A DNA stretch of 64,000 nucleotides from Martensiomyces pterosporus (taxonomy: Eukaryota; Kickxellomycota; Kickxellomycetes; Kickxellales; Kickxellaceae). Under the pieces are notes generated by a model, which saw only the letters and a list, made by a program, of their open reading frames with translations, made no database searches and was not told the DNA's origin. The stretch covers positions 194,481 through 258,480 of the forward strand of contig MU603935.1 in assembly GCA_025201845.1 (NCBI GenBank), in the 5' to 3' direction. Position 1 is the stretch's first letter; each line of letters begins with the position of its first letter. Made by a program: the position numbers and the translations under genes. Positions 38,029 to 47,838 of the stretch are shown here, one piece after another.

Positions 38029-38624
38029 GTTTCGGTGGCTACGCGAGAGGCACAGGGGTTTCCGGGTAGCGCAGTGGAGTGCAGTGTCATTTTGGAGGAT
38101 GGAGGATATACAGGAGAGGAGGTGAGGAGAAGGGCTTTAGAAGCATGTCGGATTTAGCTGCCAGTTTGGCCGGTTTAGTCGCCAGCATCTCGGTTCAGTG
38201 AGCGACAGGGAGCAAGATTCGGGAGAAGAGACCAGCAGCAGCAGCAGCAGCACATATGGCTTACGATGAGGATAATGCTGTTCAGCGGGTTGGGAGGATG
38301 CTACATAAGGAGCATGTCTGTGTCAATTTACCTTGTCGGGTTGCTCAGAAATCTGGCTGCTGCAGCTCGGGCACCGCATGACGTGGCCTCTCTTCTTTGA
38401 AATGAGGACCTGCTCAAAGCACAGCACGCAAGTCGCTACACGGGGCTCTTGGCAGCTCCTCAGTGTGCTCTTGGCATCAGCTGTAGATGCAGAGGTTTCC
38501 GAGGCATCGTTCGCTGCATCTGCTGTAGTGGCTGGCGATGCACAAGACACGAAGTCGCGCAGATCATCCATCGACGGCACCACCTCATCCATTTGCACCG
38601 CCGCCGCTGCTGAAGCCGCACCTG
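38029..38624. repeat. Second copy of the duplication flanking assembly gap 2
   Basis: This copy continues into the complete zinc-ribbon gene. One substitution and one missing triplet distinguish it from 37420-38018, as expected for two alleles. Confidence 0.9.
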
Positions 38625-39981
38625 CCGAAATACCCTCCACACTCGGAAGTGGCTGCGCACTGGGGCTCTCTGCGCCGTGGCTAGCTGCATCAGGGACTGT
38701 GCGCAGCTCGGTCATCTCGAGGAAGCCCTTACTGGTCTCTCGCTTGCTGCTGTTTAGCATAACCAGCTTTGGGTCTTCGGGGAATGGCGAGCCAGCAAGG
38801 TCATTTAGCGAGATGCACGACTCTAGCAAGGGGCTCTTGAATGTGAATTCGCCGCCCCGCATTCCGCCATCAACACTGCCGTTGCCACTATTGGCGCTGC
38901 CAGTGGAAGGCGGACTGGCTACAGACGACCGGTTGCTGCTGGGCAGTGCTGCTGCCAGAGACTTGGCCACAGCTGCAGATGCTCGGGACTGAGCAAGCGC
39001 GCTGGCTTGGCCATGCCGCTGAACGACTTGCTGCCTCTGGATCCTACCAATGGCTGCCGTTTGCCGCCGACTGCCTGCTGTTGCAAACACTGCGCCGCTT
39101 GCAGCAATAGGCCGGCTACGCAGCTGCGTTGATCTCTTGGGCTGCAGAGTCACCACGGCATCGGCAGGATTCAGCGTCAGACCTAGACCGATGATTGGTT
39201 TTGTGCGCGCTCCACTCGAATGGCCACCCGCACTTGATCCGGCGCCAGAGCTAGCGACCCTGCGCGAGTCAGCTGACGGTTTGATCGATGAGAGCCCGAT
39301 TGATCCAGCCACTCCCCTGCGACCACAGGTACTCTGGCTCTCATTCGTCGCTGCAGGAGCAGCTAGCGACTGCAGGTGTGATTTTGATGGCTGCCGGGTA
39401 GTAGCCGACCGCACGTTGCCAGCCCTGGCAGCGCCATTGTTTTGCCGACCGGCAAAGAGGGCTTCGCTGAGAGGTGCTCCATTGACAGTGATTACACGTC
39501 TTGGCTGAGCGAGTGCAAACCCAGGATGGCCAGCGGCCGGAAAGTACACCTGTCCGGTAGCCGTGCTCCTGGCCACAGCACCTATGGCGATAACCGGTGG
39601 CGACTTCAAATCGCCAGCGTCTCCGCGCGAATCGCTGTCGTACGGCAGCGTCATGGCCTTTGCGCGTGCAGGGGCCGAGTCTCCTCTTCCTGCACTCGTT
39701 TTGCTTGGTGTATCGCTTCCACCGATGGTCGTGGTGGCTCTGGACCGTGCACCAGTCAGCACCTGCGTTGTGGTTCCCTGGGCGTGCACTGCTGATGCCG
39801 CTGAGATGGGCTGTAGGGTGCGGGCTGTAGCGAAGGGCAGCACTCGCGTGCGGTTGCTGCTGACGCTGGCGCTGGCGCTGGTGCTGAGACTGCTGCTCTG
39901 CCGCCGGTGTTTAAACAGCTCATTGCTCAGCGCGCTCACTGAGCCCTTCCTGCGTCCCACGGGAGTCGCTGAATGATCCAT
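38323..39981 (-). CDS. Uncharacterised Ser/Ala-rich protein with C-terminal zinc ribbon
   Basis: The protein has 552 residues. Most of it is disordered and rich in Ser, Ala, Arg and Thr. Short conserved-looking hydrophobic islands occur in the second half, such as FKSPLLESCISLNDLAGSPF and DEVVPSMDDLRDFVSC. The last 40 residues hold CVLC, then 15 residues, then CPSC, a four-cysteine zinc-ribbon pattern with basic residues and a His between the pairs. The frame ends PDKVN, but the DNA there reads GACAAG|GTAAAT, a good 5' splice site. The true C-terminus may therefore continue in another exon across the duplicated region. I do not recognise the family. It diverges from the Atf1-like gene across 1.9 kb. 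Confidence 0.6.
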   Translation of the reverse strand: MDHSATPVGRRKGSVSALSNELFKHRRQSSSLSTSASASVSSNRTRVLPFATARTLQPISAASAVHAQGTTTQVLTGARSRATTTIGGSDTPSKTSAGRGDSAPARAKAMTLPYDSDSRGDAGDLKSPPVIAIGAVARSTATGQVYFPAAGHPGFALAQPRRVITVNGAPLSEALFAGRQNNGAARAGNVRSATTRQPSKSHLQSLAAPAATNESQSTCGRRGVAGSIGLSSIKPSADSRRVASSGAGSSAGGHSSGARTKPIIGLGLTLNPADAVVTLQPKRSTQLRSRPIAASGAVFATAGSRRQTAAIGRIQRQQVVQRHGQASALAQSRASAAVAKSLAAALPSSNRSSVASPPSTGSANSGNGSVDGGMRGGEFTFKSPLLESCISLNDLAGSPFPEDPKLVMLNSSKRETSKGFLEMTELRTVPDAASHGAESPSAQPLPSVEGISAGAASAAAAVQMDEVVPSMDDLRDFVSCASPATTADAANDASETSASTADAKSTLRSCQEPRVATCVLCFEQVLISKKRGHVMRCPSCSSQISEQPDKVN

Positions 39982-41919
39982 GCCTTGTTTTCCAACCTCC
40001 TCTCTTTTCGCTCGTGTGTCTTTGGCCAGCAGCGCCCTTCAAGGCGGGGTTATCTACAATACAATGGAAGCCGCTTGGGTATAATAGCTGTGTGTGGTGT
40101 AGGCTGGGGGAAGGGGTGGCAAGGGGGAAGGGGCCTATTAATAATAATAATAATCCAGGAGGGAGGGGTCAAGGGAGAAGAGAAAGAGAGTGTGTAGAGA
40201 GAAACCCCGGTTTGCGGTGCGCCTGCAAGACTAAAATTTTCATAATGTTTACACTAGGCTTGCAAAAGAAGAAAAAAAAAACAAGCCAAATAAAAATTTG
40301 TGTGCGTGGGCCCAAAAAGGGATGTTTTGTGTGTTCCTTATTAGGGATCCTCTGGCTTTGACCGGCGCTCACCCGCGCCATATGCGGAAGCCTGCACTAC
40401 GTTATCGGGGATAAGGAGCACAGCAGCATGGGCCGATCAAGCAGATGGGTCCTTGTTGACAGACCATCTACTGCTCGCTGTTTGTAGCTGTTGCCCATAG
40501 ACGTCTTGGGTCGATGCTCCCTGGTGTGTGCTTGAGCTAGGGATGCTACTGCATATGCACAACATGCGAGAAGAGCCTGGTGGTTCAAATGTGCTGTGCA
40601 CATTGTTCGACAATGTTTGCTAGACATTGGCACCAGCATCAGCAGTAGGCGTGAGTACCAAGGGCATGCCGCTACTGCCAACGGTGACTACGCACGACAG
40701 AGTGCCAAGAGACAAAGCCAGCGTCTGCTGCCTGGTGATGCTTGCGTTGGTCATGCCATTGTTCTTCTAGACAATGGCCAAGTTGGATGTAGTAACGCAT
40801 CATCCCTCCCACTTCCTTGTTCGTGGGATGCGGTGACGGAGTGCCAGACACCTCAAGGGACCGCTGAATATGAATTGGCGACGTGGTTGCTGGCGCGCTG
40901 TTCTCAGAGTGCGGTTGGCTGCAACTAGCAAGCCTTACATGTCCAGCCGAGCAGCACATCCTTTGTGCACACATGCACACTCGAATCAGAAGCAAACAAG
41001 CGCGGGGTTGGGTGGGGCATGGTGGATGGTCACGATGGATGATCGGCGACCTGAGCCAAGGCTGCTGTGTTGGCCTCCATGTGTTGGCTTCCATGTGCGG
41101 GGTAAGCGCTAAAACTTTTGCTCCAGCCCCGGCTGGGCATCAGCTCTGCCACACATGTCAATTGCACCGTGTGTGCCCATGCTGCCACAGATGCCTGCCG
41201 CATACGATGGACGCTATGCCGAACACTGCATGATCACAGCTTCATCGCCCATACCGGCGATTCACCAATTCAGCCTGCAGCCAGCCAGTCGCCAGCATGC
41301 CAGCAGCAAGCCATGTTTTTTTTTGTTCCCTTTTGGTCATCGGACTTTGGAGCAATGCTCACACATGCGCTCTCTGCCTCTTATCAATGTGTGCTTACTG
41401 AAACGACAGCTGCATGTGTCGCTGCTGGAGTGTGACCTCTTCCAATGATGTCATGTCCGCCTTCGCTTTACGGGCGAATTTTTCCTCTAATGTAACCCAA
41501 TATTTTGCTTTTCTCGCTTCCTTTTGGCCTTCTGTGCTCGGCCATTTCTTTTTTTCTTAACTCCTTTCTTGCTATTAATGCCACCCAGCTTTTTCTCCGC
41601 ATTTGCCATTTCAATCGCCATTGCAGCGCTTGCCAGGAAACACCTTCTCTAGATAGCCTTTAGCAGGACTTGGGAAATAGCAACCCTCAAAAGCTGGAGA
41701 GTGCTTTTACATTCGATAATACTGAGAAAGGCACTGCTGACGCATTCAGGCCCTCTTACTCACCCCCTTTTTGTACTTGTATACCCTGCTGGTCGCACCC
41801 ACGCTATCACTTGCTCGCTCGCTCGCTTGCTTGCTCCCTAACGCTCTCAACACTAGCACTGCATTCGCACAAGGAGGCGCTGTCCTTGTGAAAACAGCAA
41901 GAGCGAGCCGTACAAAATA
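39982..41919. other. Long divergent promoter between zinc-ribbon gene and ATF1-like gene
   Basis: This 1.9-kb stretch has no convincing gene. A TAA repeat lies at 40139-40153. Two inverted repeats built on CATTGT/ACAATG lie at 40600-40616 and 40755-40778. The final 450 bases before the bZIP ATG become pyrimidine-rich, like a transcription start and leader. Long upstream regions are usual for stress-regulated transcription factors. Confidence 0.5.
40139..40153. repeat. TAA microsatellite, 5 units
   Basis: Five TAA units lie in the non-coding region upstream of the zinc-ribbon gene. Confidence 0.8.
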
Positions 41920-44283
41920 ATGGACACACACAAGCGCAGGACGTCCAAACTCTCGCTCGAGCCAAACCCCTTTGAGCGCAGCTTCTCCTTGGCAAGATCG
42001 GAGGATGTGATATCTTCAGGAAGCGAGAGACAGCTGCAGTTGCAGTTGCAGCTGCAGCAGCCTAAGCAGCAGCAAAGGACCGCACCGACCGGGGATACGA
42101 GCAGACCCAGCGATGAGCAGACAACCACCAGCAACCGGAATATGGCCGACAGCAAATCGCTGAGGCAAAGCGGGGCCAAGGACGATGACTTGCGCGGGAT
42201 TGAGCGGCCCAGTAGCACGCCTCCAGAGGTTGCAGTTGTCGCGGTTGCTACGCCTGGCGCTCAGGCACACAGGCTGACCCTGCCGCCGGTTACAGCTATC
42301 AACAGCCCCCTAGGCATGGCAAACATGTCGACTGCCTGGGGCCCGGATTCTTTGCGCAGTGGCCCGCTCTCGCCAGCTATGCTGGGTGGTCCAGCGACAC
42401 CTGCAGCCAGGCCAAAGACGACATCGAGGCTCGGAATGACCGATCCGACGTTGCACACTGGATTGACTCCGTTCCTGGCTGGCGAGCCCCAGCCTATGGT
42501 CGCCAGTGGCGAGGCAGCGGTGGGGCTGGATGGCGCCAAGCCCATGGCTGCGTCTATGGCATCTCCAGGAATACAAGCTCTGATTAGAGCTGCCGCGACC
42601 GGCAGGGGCATTACCACTACTCCGGGCGGCACTCTGCATATTGCCCCGACGCCTGGCCCGCAGCCCGCAGCGCCTCTGGCTGAACGACAGCAACAAACGC
42701 AGCAGCCGGTGTCGAGTCAAGCGCACGAAAAGCTATCCGCCTCGTCGGAAGCAGCACATCAACATACCGCACGCGAGCCCTCGCCTTCAGCAGCTGCAGT
42801 TTCTCTATCAACCATGCCGAAATTCGCACAGGGCCAGCAGAGTCAGCAACAGCAGCAGCGGCGACAACTGCCCTCGCACATGCATGGATCCCACGCTCAG
42901 GACAATGACACTGGAGCCGCCACAAACGCCCCTCCGACGCAGGTACAACAGCAGATGATGCAGTCGGTGTTTTCTGTCGCTCCCGCGAGGCCCGCAGAAG
43001 CAGACATAATTCCAGCAACAGCAGCTGACAACGACGGCGGCGCTGGAAGCAAGCGGCGAAAAATCGAGGATGCAAGCAATGAACCTCTGCCAGAACCTTC
43101 CATGCACACGATAACAATAGCGACAGCAGCGGTAGCTAAAGCAGCTGAGACCAGCGAAGCCTCTGCTAAGCGCCCTCCAGCTAGAGCCAAACGCGCAGGG
43201 AGCAGTAAAGGAGCTGCTGGCACGCGCACGCCGGCTGGTGCTGCTAAAAAGGATGTGTCTCGCGAGTCGTCGCTGCAATACGAGGACTCGGCCGGATCCG
43301 AAGCAGAGAACGCTGCTGCTGCTGCTGGAAGCACTGCTCAGGGCAATGACCTGCTAACAGAGGAGGAGAAGCGGAAGCAGTTTTTGGAGCGCAACCGGAT
43401 AGCAGCGCTGAAATGCCGGCAGCGCAAAAAGAAGCAGCTGAAGGAGCTGCAAGACCGGCACGACTTTGTGGTCTACGAGAATGACAGACTGAAGGCCGAG
43501 TACATGCAGCTGAGAGACTGTGCGCTGCAAATAAAGATGCTACTCGATGGTCATCGCGAATGCCCCGTGGCGCAGTCTAACGGTGTGTTTGGCATCGATA
43601 ATCTGCCAGTTGACACACCCAATATCTCGTCGCAGCCACTTCTGTTTGCCCTGCCGGATGGCATGCAGAGCGAGCAGCTGAAGGACATGATCGATGCCAT
43701 TCCGCCTACATCCAATGGCATTCCGATCAATAATGTGGACCCTGTGACTGGCAAGCCGTTCATTGTCTCTGTGGGCGCTCAGCAGCAACAGCCACAGCTC
43801 CAGCCACAGCTCCAGCCAGCTGGCATAGCCAACCTGCCTCCAGGGCAAGCGGCGGTACCGCGTGTAATGCCGCATGCGCATGCGCACCCACCAGCACCTC
43901 AACCGATGCAGCAAATGCCAATGCAGCACCAGCACCAGCACCTGCCGCATATGGTTCCTGCGCAAGCAGGCCAGATGCCGATGATTGCTGCTGGACTACA
44001 GCAGCAGCAGCAGCAGCAGCTACAGCAGCAGAAGCAACAGCAGCTACAGCAACAAGCAGGCCAGATGCCGATGATTGCTGCTGGACTACAGCAGCAGCAG
44101 CAGTACACCCAACAGCCTGCTGCCGCTGTTGCGCTTCACCACCAGCACCACCATCCGCCGCCGCCACTGCCACCAACACACCCACCGGCGGTGACAGCAT
44201 TTGTGCCAAAGGCAGGCCCAGTGCAAACAATGGCCCCCTTATCGCAGTCTAGTAGCCGCGAGTACCAGCAAAATCTGATGTAG
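41920..44283 (+). CDS. ATF1: ATF/CREB-family bZIP transcription factor, Atf1-like
   Basis: The protein has 787 residues. Near the start SLEPNPFERSFSLA (about 12-25) matches the PNPFExSF element of Atf1-type factors (Aft1 OSA region). Pro/Thr sequence with TGLTPFL follows, then a Gln/Ala-rich middle. The bZIP lies at about 482-545. Its basic region is RNRIAALKCRQRKKKQLKEL, whose NxxAAxKCRxRKK core defines ATF/CREB binding to TGACGTCA. A zipper with L/V/Y heptads follows. Further along, GIPINNVDPVTGKPF is followed by a Gln/His/Pro-rich tail with a 30-residue tandem repeat (AGQMPMIAAGLQ). Atf1 proteins are targets of the Sty1/Hog1 stress MAPK and control oxidative, osmotic and sexual-development genes. 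The DUSP-family phosphatase in this window acts on that kind of kinase. The start is set by the conserved PNPFE element close behind it. Confidence 0.9.
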   Translation: MDTHKRRTSKLSLEPNPFERSFSLARSEDVISSGSERQLQLQLQLQQPKQQQRTAPTGDTSRPSDEQTTTSNRNMADSKSLRQSGAKDDDLRGIERPSSTPPEVAVVAVATPGAQAHRLTLPPVTAINSPLGMANMSTAWGPDSLRSGPLSPAMLGGPATPAARPKTTSRLGMTDPTLHTGLTPFLAGEPQPMVASGEAAVGLDGAKPMAASMASPGIQALIRAAATGRGITTTPGGTLHIAPTPGPQPAAPLAERQQQTQQPVSSQAHEKLSASSEAAHQHTAREPSPSAAAVSLSTMPKFAQGQQSQQQQQRRQLPSHMHGSHAQDNDTGAATNAPPTQVQQQMMQSVFSVAPARPAEADIIPATAADNDGGAGSKRRKIEDASNEPLPEPSMHTITIATAAVAKAAETSEASAKRPPARAKRAGSSKGAAGTRTPAGAAKKDVSRESSLQYEDSAGSEAENAAAAAGSTAQGNDLLTEEEKRKQFLERNRIAALKCRQRKKKQLKELQDRHDFVVYENDRLKAEYMQLRDCALQIKMLLDGHRECPVAQSNGVFGIDNLPVDTPNISSQPLLFALPDGMQSEQLKDMIDAIPPTSNGIPINNVDPVTGKPFIVSVGAQQQQPQLQPQLQPAGIANLPPGQAAVPRVMPHAHAHPPAPQPMQQMPMQHQHQHLPHMVPAQAGQMPMIAAGLQQQQQQQLQQQKQQQLQQQAGQMPMIAAGLQQQQQYTQQPAAAVALHHQHHHPPPPLPPTHPPAVTAFVPKAGPVQTMAPLSQSSSREYQQNLM
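43963..44100 (+). repeat. 90-bp in-frame tandem repeat in the ATF1-like C-terminus
   Basis: CAAGCAGGCCAGATGCCGAT recurs at 43963 and 44053, and each copy is followed by the codons for IAAGLQ and a Gln run. A period of 90 bases keeps the frame and adds 30 residues, so it is a coding repeat of a low-complexity domain. Confidence 0.85.
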
Positions 44284-44479
44284 AACAAAAATTCCAAGGC
44301 GAACTATCCTCCTTCTCTGGCTTTGGCATCTGTCGGCTCATTCGGTGCTCTGCTTCTATTTTATTATCCTACCGCCACTGGAATGCTGGTAGTCCCTTGT
44401 AGTTTTCTCCTTTGCCATATACAAAGCAATCCACTCTGTGCCGCCTGATGTCGTCAGAAAAGAAACCCTACTGGTTCAA

Positions 44480-45994
44480 CTAGCTTGTCTTCTTGGCGCT
44501 TTGTGCGGTCGTCGTCGATGCAGGGATAGTGGCAATAAAGACTCCAGTGATGATGACAACAGCAACAGTGCCGACAAAGTAGCAGGCAGCAGCGCCGGAG
44601 ATCCAGTATACGGAGCACGCGAACATGGGGCCCAGGGCACGGCCGATCTGGCCAGCCGATCTGAAATCGCCCAGGCGCTTGCCAGTATCAGACCCGGATC
44701 GAGGCCCGCCGACCAGGGAGACCATCGAGCTGAGGCAGTTGACAACAGTCGCCGACGCCATGGCAAAGCCCAAAGACCCTGCCCACAGCCACCACGACGG
44801 AGTTGCATAGCCACCTCCTTCGGCGGCCACAGCCCGGTCAGCCTTGTACGAGCAGATGGCGATGCAGAGCAGGCCTATAGCGCATCCGACCATCCCTTGA
44901 GCGACCAGCGATTTGTCCCTGTTCACTGCCGACTTGCTCTTGATGCGCCGCACATACCCGCCTTGCAGCAGTGTCGATGTGATACCGATAAAGCCGAGCA
45001 GCTTTCCCTGCTGTGCGTTGGAGAAATCGAACTTGTCGTGGGTGAGGAATGTCAGCGTGTACTCCATGCCCGAGAAGAAGAACAGGTAGAAGAAGTGTGA
45101 CCAGTTCAGTCTACGCAGCACCTTGGCTGTCTGCTCAGAAGTAGCTGCTCTGTGGTCTGTAGCCTGGTCCGCATCTTCGTCGCTGCTGCTGCTGCTGCTG
45201 CTTATCCTCTGCTTAAAGTCCAGCGTTTCGGGGAGCTTCACATACAGATACAGGCTCTCGGCCAGCAAGAGAACCAGCGAGAACACAGCGGCTGTTGCAA
45301 ACGGAGCGTAAGCAAAGGTGCTGGCGCTGGCCTGCGGCGATTCGAGCGGCAGACTAGCGAAATAGGCGCCGATCGAGGGACCCAGAGTGAATCCGACGGC
45401 AAAGGCAATGCCCACAAGCGCCATGCCGTGGGACCTGGTCTGCGGATCAGTGACATCGGCGATGATGGTGGTCGAAATCTGCACGTTGCCCTCGCTCAAG
45501 CCAGCGATGACTCTGGCAAGCAGGAACGATTCAAAGCCGGTGGAGAATATCCACAGCACGGTCCATGCAACGTTGCCCAGCATGCACACCATCATGGTCC
45601 GGCGGCGGCCCAGCCTGTCCGATGCGCGGCCGATTACCGGTGCCACAATGCACTGCAGCAGCGAGTACACTGAACCCAGAAGCCCACCGAGGAGGACTAG
45701 GTCTGCGCGCGCCCCCTGAAGCAGGAAGCGCGATGCCCGCGGGCCGGCCTGGGCGAGGATGTGCTCGCGCAAGTGCGAGACTGCCTGGAGGATCTTGCCC
45801 AGCATCGTGCTGCCATCAGCGCCCTCGCGCGCCTTGTATGCCTCGAGCGAGCGCGGAAGCAGAGGCAGGATAATGGTGAACGAGAGGATGTCGAGGAGCA
45901 GCGCCATGAAGACGATGCGCGATATCCTCTTGCCCAAAGCCCGCGCGCCCTCGGTCGCTGGAGACGCCCGTGTTGCTGGCGGTAGCGTGGTCAT
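44480..45994 (-). CDS. MFS transporter, MFSD10/TETRAN-like
   Basis: The protein has 504 residues with about twelve hydrophobic segments. A cytosolic N-terminus is followed by TM1 (IVFMALLLDILSFTIILPLLP) and an extended loop. TM2 and the MFS signature then read GRASDRLGRRRTMMV. TM4-5 carry LLARVIAGLSEGNVQISTTIIADVTDP and HGMALVGIAFAVGFTLGPSIGAYF. A charged central loop with a Ser/Asp run separates the two halves. The ILPLLP element, the GNVQISTxIxADV helix and the GxAFxxGFTLGPxxGA helix are those of animal MFSD10, a homologue of bacterial tetracycline exporters. Organic-anion efflux is the reported activity of that family; the substrate here is unknown. It converges with the ATF1-like gene. 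Confidence 0.88.
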   Translation of the reverse strand: MTTLPPATRASPATEGARALGKRISRIVFMALLLDILSFTIILPLLPRSLEAYKAREGADGSTMLGKILQAVSHLREHILAQAGPRASRFLLQGARADLVLLGGLLGSVYSLLQCIVAPVIGRASDRLGRRRTMMVCMLGNVAWTVLWIFSTGFESFLLARVIAGLSEGNVQISTTIIADVTDPQTRSHGMALVGIAFAVGFTLGPSIGAYFASLPLESPQASASTFAYAPFATAAVFSLVLLLAESLYLYVKLPETLDFKQRISSSSSSSDEDADQATDHRAATSEQTAKVLRRLNWSHFFYLFFFSGMEYTLTFLTHDKFDFSNAQQGKLLGFIGITSTLLQGGYVRRIKSKSAVNRDKSLVAQGMVGCAIGLLCIAICSYKADRAVAAEGGGYATPSWWLWAGSLGFAMASATVVNCLSSMVSLVGGPRSGSDTGKRLGDFRSAGQIGRALGPMFACSVYWISGAAACYFVGTVAVVIITGVFIATIPASTTTAQSAKKTS

Positions 45995-47838
45995 CCGTCT
46001 AGTGTGTATCTAGTCTGTGTTTGGCTAAAGCAGTAGAAAGAGAACGAGAGGCGCTTTGCTTGCTTGGCTTTCAGGAATAGTAAAGAAAGAGAGAGGGGGG
46101 AAGGCTTTGAATTCAGCAGAACACACTCCGCACGGCTGGTTGGGCTGGAGGCTAAACAATATTGGAAAGGGTGGGTGCTCTGGAGAAGAAAGCCAGCCTT
46201 GCGTGCGTATTTGTGGGGGACGGGGGAGGGGCGTAGGAGAAAGGCGGAGGCAAGAAGCACACGGCTGTGGCCCTTGCCGTGCAGGCTGCGCTGCTTGCGG
46301 CGGCTGTCTACATGGGGTTGCGCAGAGAAGCCGCCACGCGCTGGTCCCCAGCCACATCGAGCCAAGCCCGCCCCCGCGAGCCTGCCGCGATCCCTGGCGC
46401 AGAACCAAGCCCGCCCGCCCGCCCGCCCATATCTGATGCTTGCCAGGAAAAGCCGAAAGCGCATGCCACCCAGCGCTCTGCCTGGGCAGAGAGAGGCTTT
46501 CGGCAGGGCGATCTTGTGCATGGCACACAGCCGCGCAAAGGGTGCTTGGAGGTTTGGGGGTGCTTCTTTCGCCCTGGATTGGTGCCTCCTGCCGCGCAGA
46601 GGGGCGGCCGGCTGCTGCTGTCCAAGCTGCGTTCGGCGCCAAGTTGCACAGCCCATTGTAAACCGAGCACTATAGCTGAAACCCAGGGGCTGGGCTGCGC
46701 TACAGTGCGCTCCCTCTTGGGCCTGGTGCAACACACCGACAATAACGTCTGCGAGGGCAGGGGATGGCTTAATGCAAAGGCGGCAATTCGCTCTCGGGTG
46801 CATATCGTAAACAAGGAGCCCGTGTCTGGGGGAGCGGGGAGTGGGCAGCGTGTTTACGCTAAACCGCTGCAAGAAATCAGTGGATGAGCCCAGGCGGCAC
46901 CAGGTGCCAGCAGGCTCCTTGTTCTTGTTCTTTGCAGCGGTGCAGCGCAAATCTCTTTTTCCTCTGCTCTGCTCTCTGCTCCAAAAAATACACACCTCTC
47001 GCTCTGCTGTAAGGCTGCTGCCTAGTGTTGCGCACCACTGACTTGTTCTATATACCTGCCGCTCCTCTGCCCCTCTCTGTTTTTCTACCACTGCTACATG
47101 CTATTTACCCTATTCCTTAGCCGACATACCCTGTAAAGCGCCTTACGCCCTATTATTACTCCTCGCACTTGTTAATAGCCACTCTACATCTACCCTTTCT
47201 GCATCGCTATATCCAGCCGTTTCTCAGCCGGCCTCTCCATCTTGCAGACACCGTGCTGTTAGCTGCCCAAGGCTTTGAGCCACAACAAAAGGTAGGCTTC
47301 GCACAGAGGCTGCTCATCGTGCTGCTGCTCAGACTCTCTTTTTCCAAGCTAGCTGGTTTGCACTGCAGACAGGCGCTGCCTTGTTTGCGTGCGTGTTGCC
47401 TCTCACTCTGTCATGGCCAAGTGCTGCTAATTTGTCGCTGCTCATCATCCTTCTCGATTGTTCCGAACTATTGCTTCAATTAGAAACGCCACGCAAGCGA
47501 CAACAATACCAAAAGCAACAAAGACCGGCGGTTTTGCAACTAATCTCCCACCCGCCCTCTGGTTGTTTGCGAGCAAGGACGTACAATTGCTTGCAAAGGT
47601 AAGCCAAAGCTGCACAGATGCGTGCGAGCAAGCTGCTGCACAGACGGCGGCCTCGCTCCTCATTCGTGTCCATGCGCCATAGCACTGACTGCGCCCTTAG
47701 CTGCTCCTTCTGCTTGCCTTTTTTTTGTAGCACAGCGACACTGAAACAGCAGCTACAGACCAGCCTGTTCATCCACCCACACACACATACCCGAAACAAG
47801 CAAGCAACCCTCATACCTGCCTTTGCTTAACAGAACAC
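45995..47838. other. Divergent promoter region of the MFS and IQGAP genes
   Basis: In this 1.8-kb region a 366-codon minus-strand frame (45991-47091) has random composition and overlaps other frames, so it is not called. A GC-rich CCCGCC run lies near 46410-46430. Forkhead-like GTAAACA (46807) and its inverse TGTTTAC (46851) lie about 1 kb before the IQGAP ATG. The last 600 bases are pyrimidine-rich leader with a probable intron at 47599-47730. Confidence 0.5.
47599..47730 (+). other. Probable 5' UTR intron of the IQGAP gene
   Basis: The donor is CAAAG|GTAAGC at 47599. A branch-like CTGAC lies near 47683, and the tract TTTTTTTTGTAG ends at 47730, 108 bases before the ATG. All three intron signals are present with normal spacing. 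Transcript data would be needed to confirm it. Confidence 0.55.

Larger units (their letters stand above)
36483..38322. other. Intergenic region containing assembly gap 2 and duplicated flank
   Basis: This is upstream DNA of the giant minus-strand gene plus the 3' flank of the zinc-ribbon gene. About 600 bases are counted twice because of the gap at 38019. The real length is therefore nearer 1.2 kb. Purine-rich and CAG-repeat DNA is present, and no independent gene was seen. Confidence 0.6.

Noticed and set aside
40560..40600. Possible tRNA B-box (GGTTCAAAT) near 40570
   Set aside because: No matching A-box or cloverleaf arms at the right distance.
45991..47091. 366-codon minus-strand frame upstream of the MFS gene
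   Set aside because: Composition is unbiased, several competing frames overlap it, and it resembles no family; it lies in a divergent promoter.
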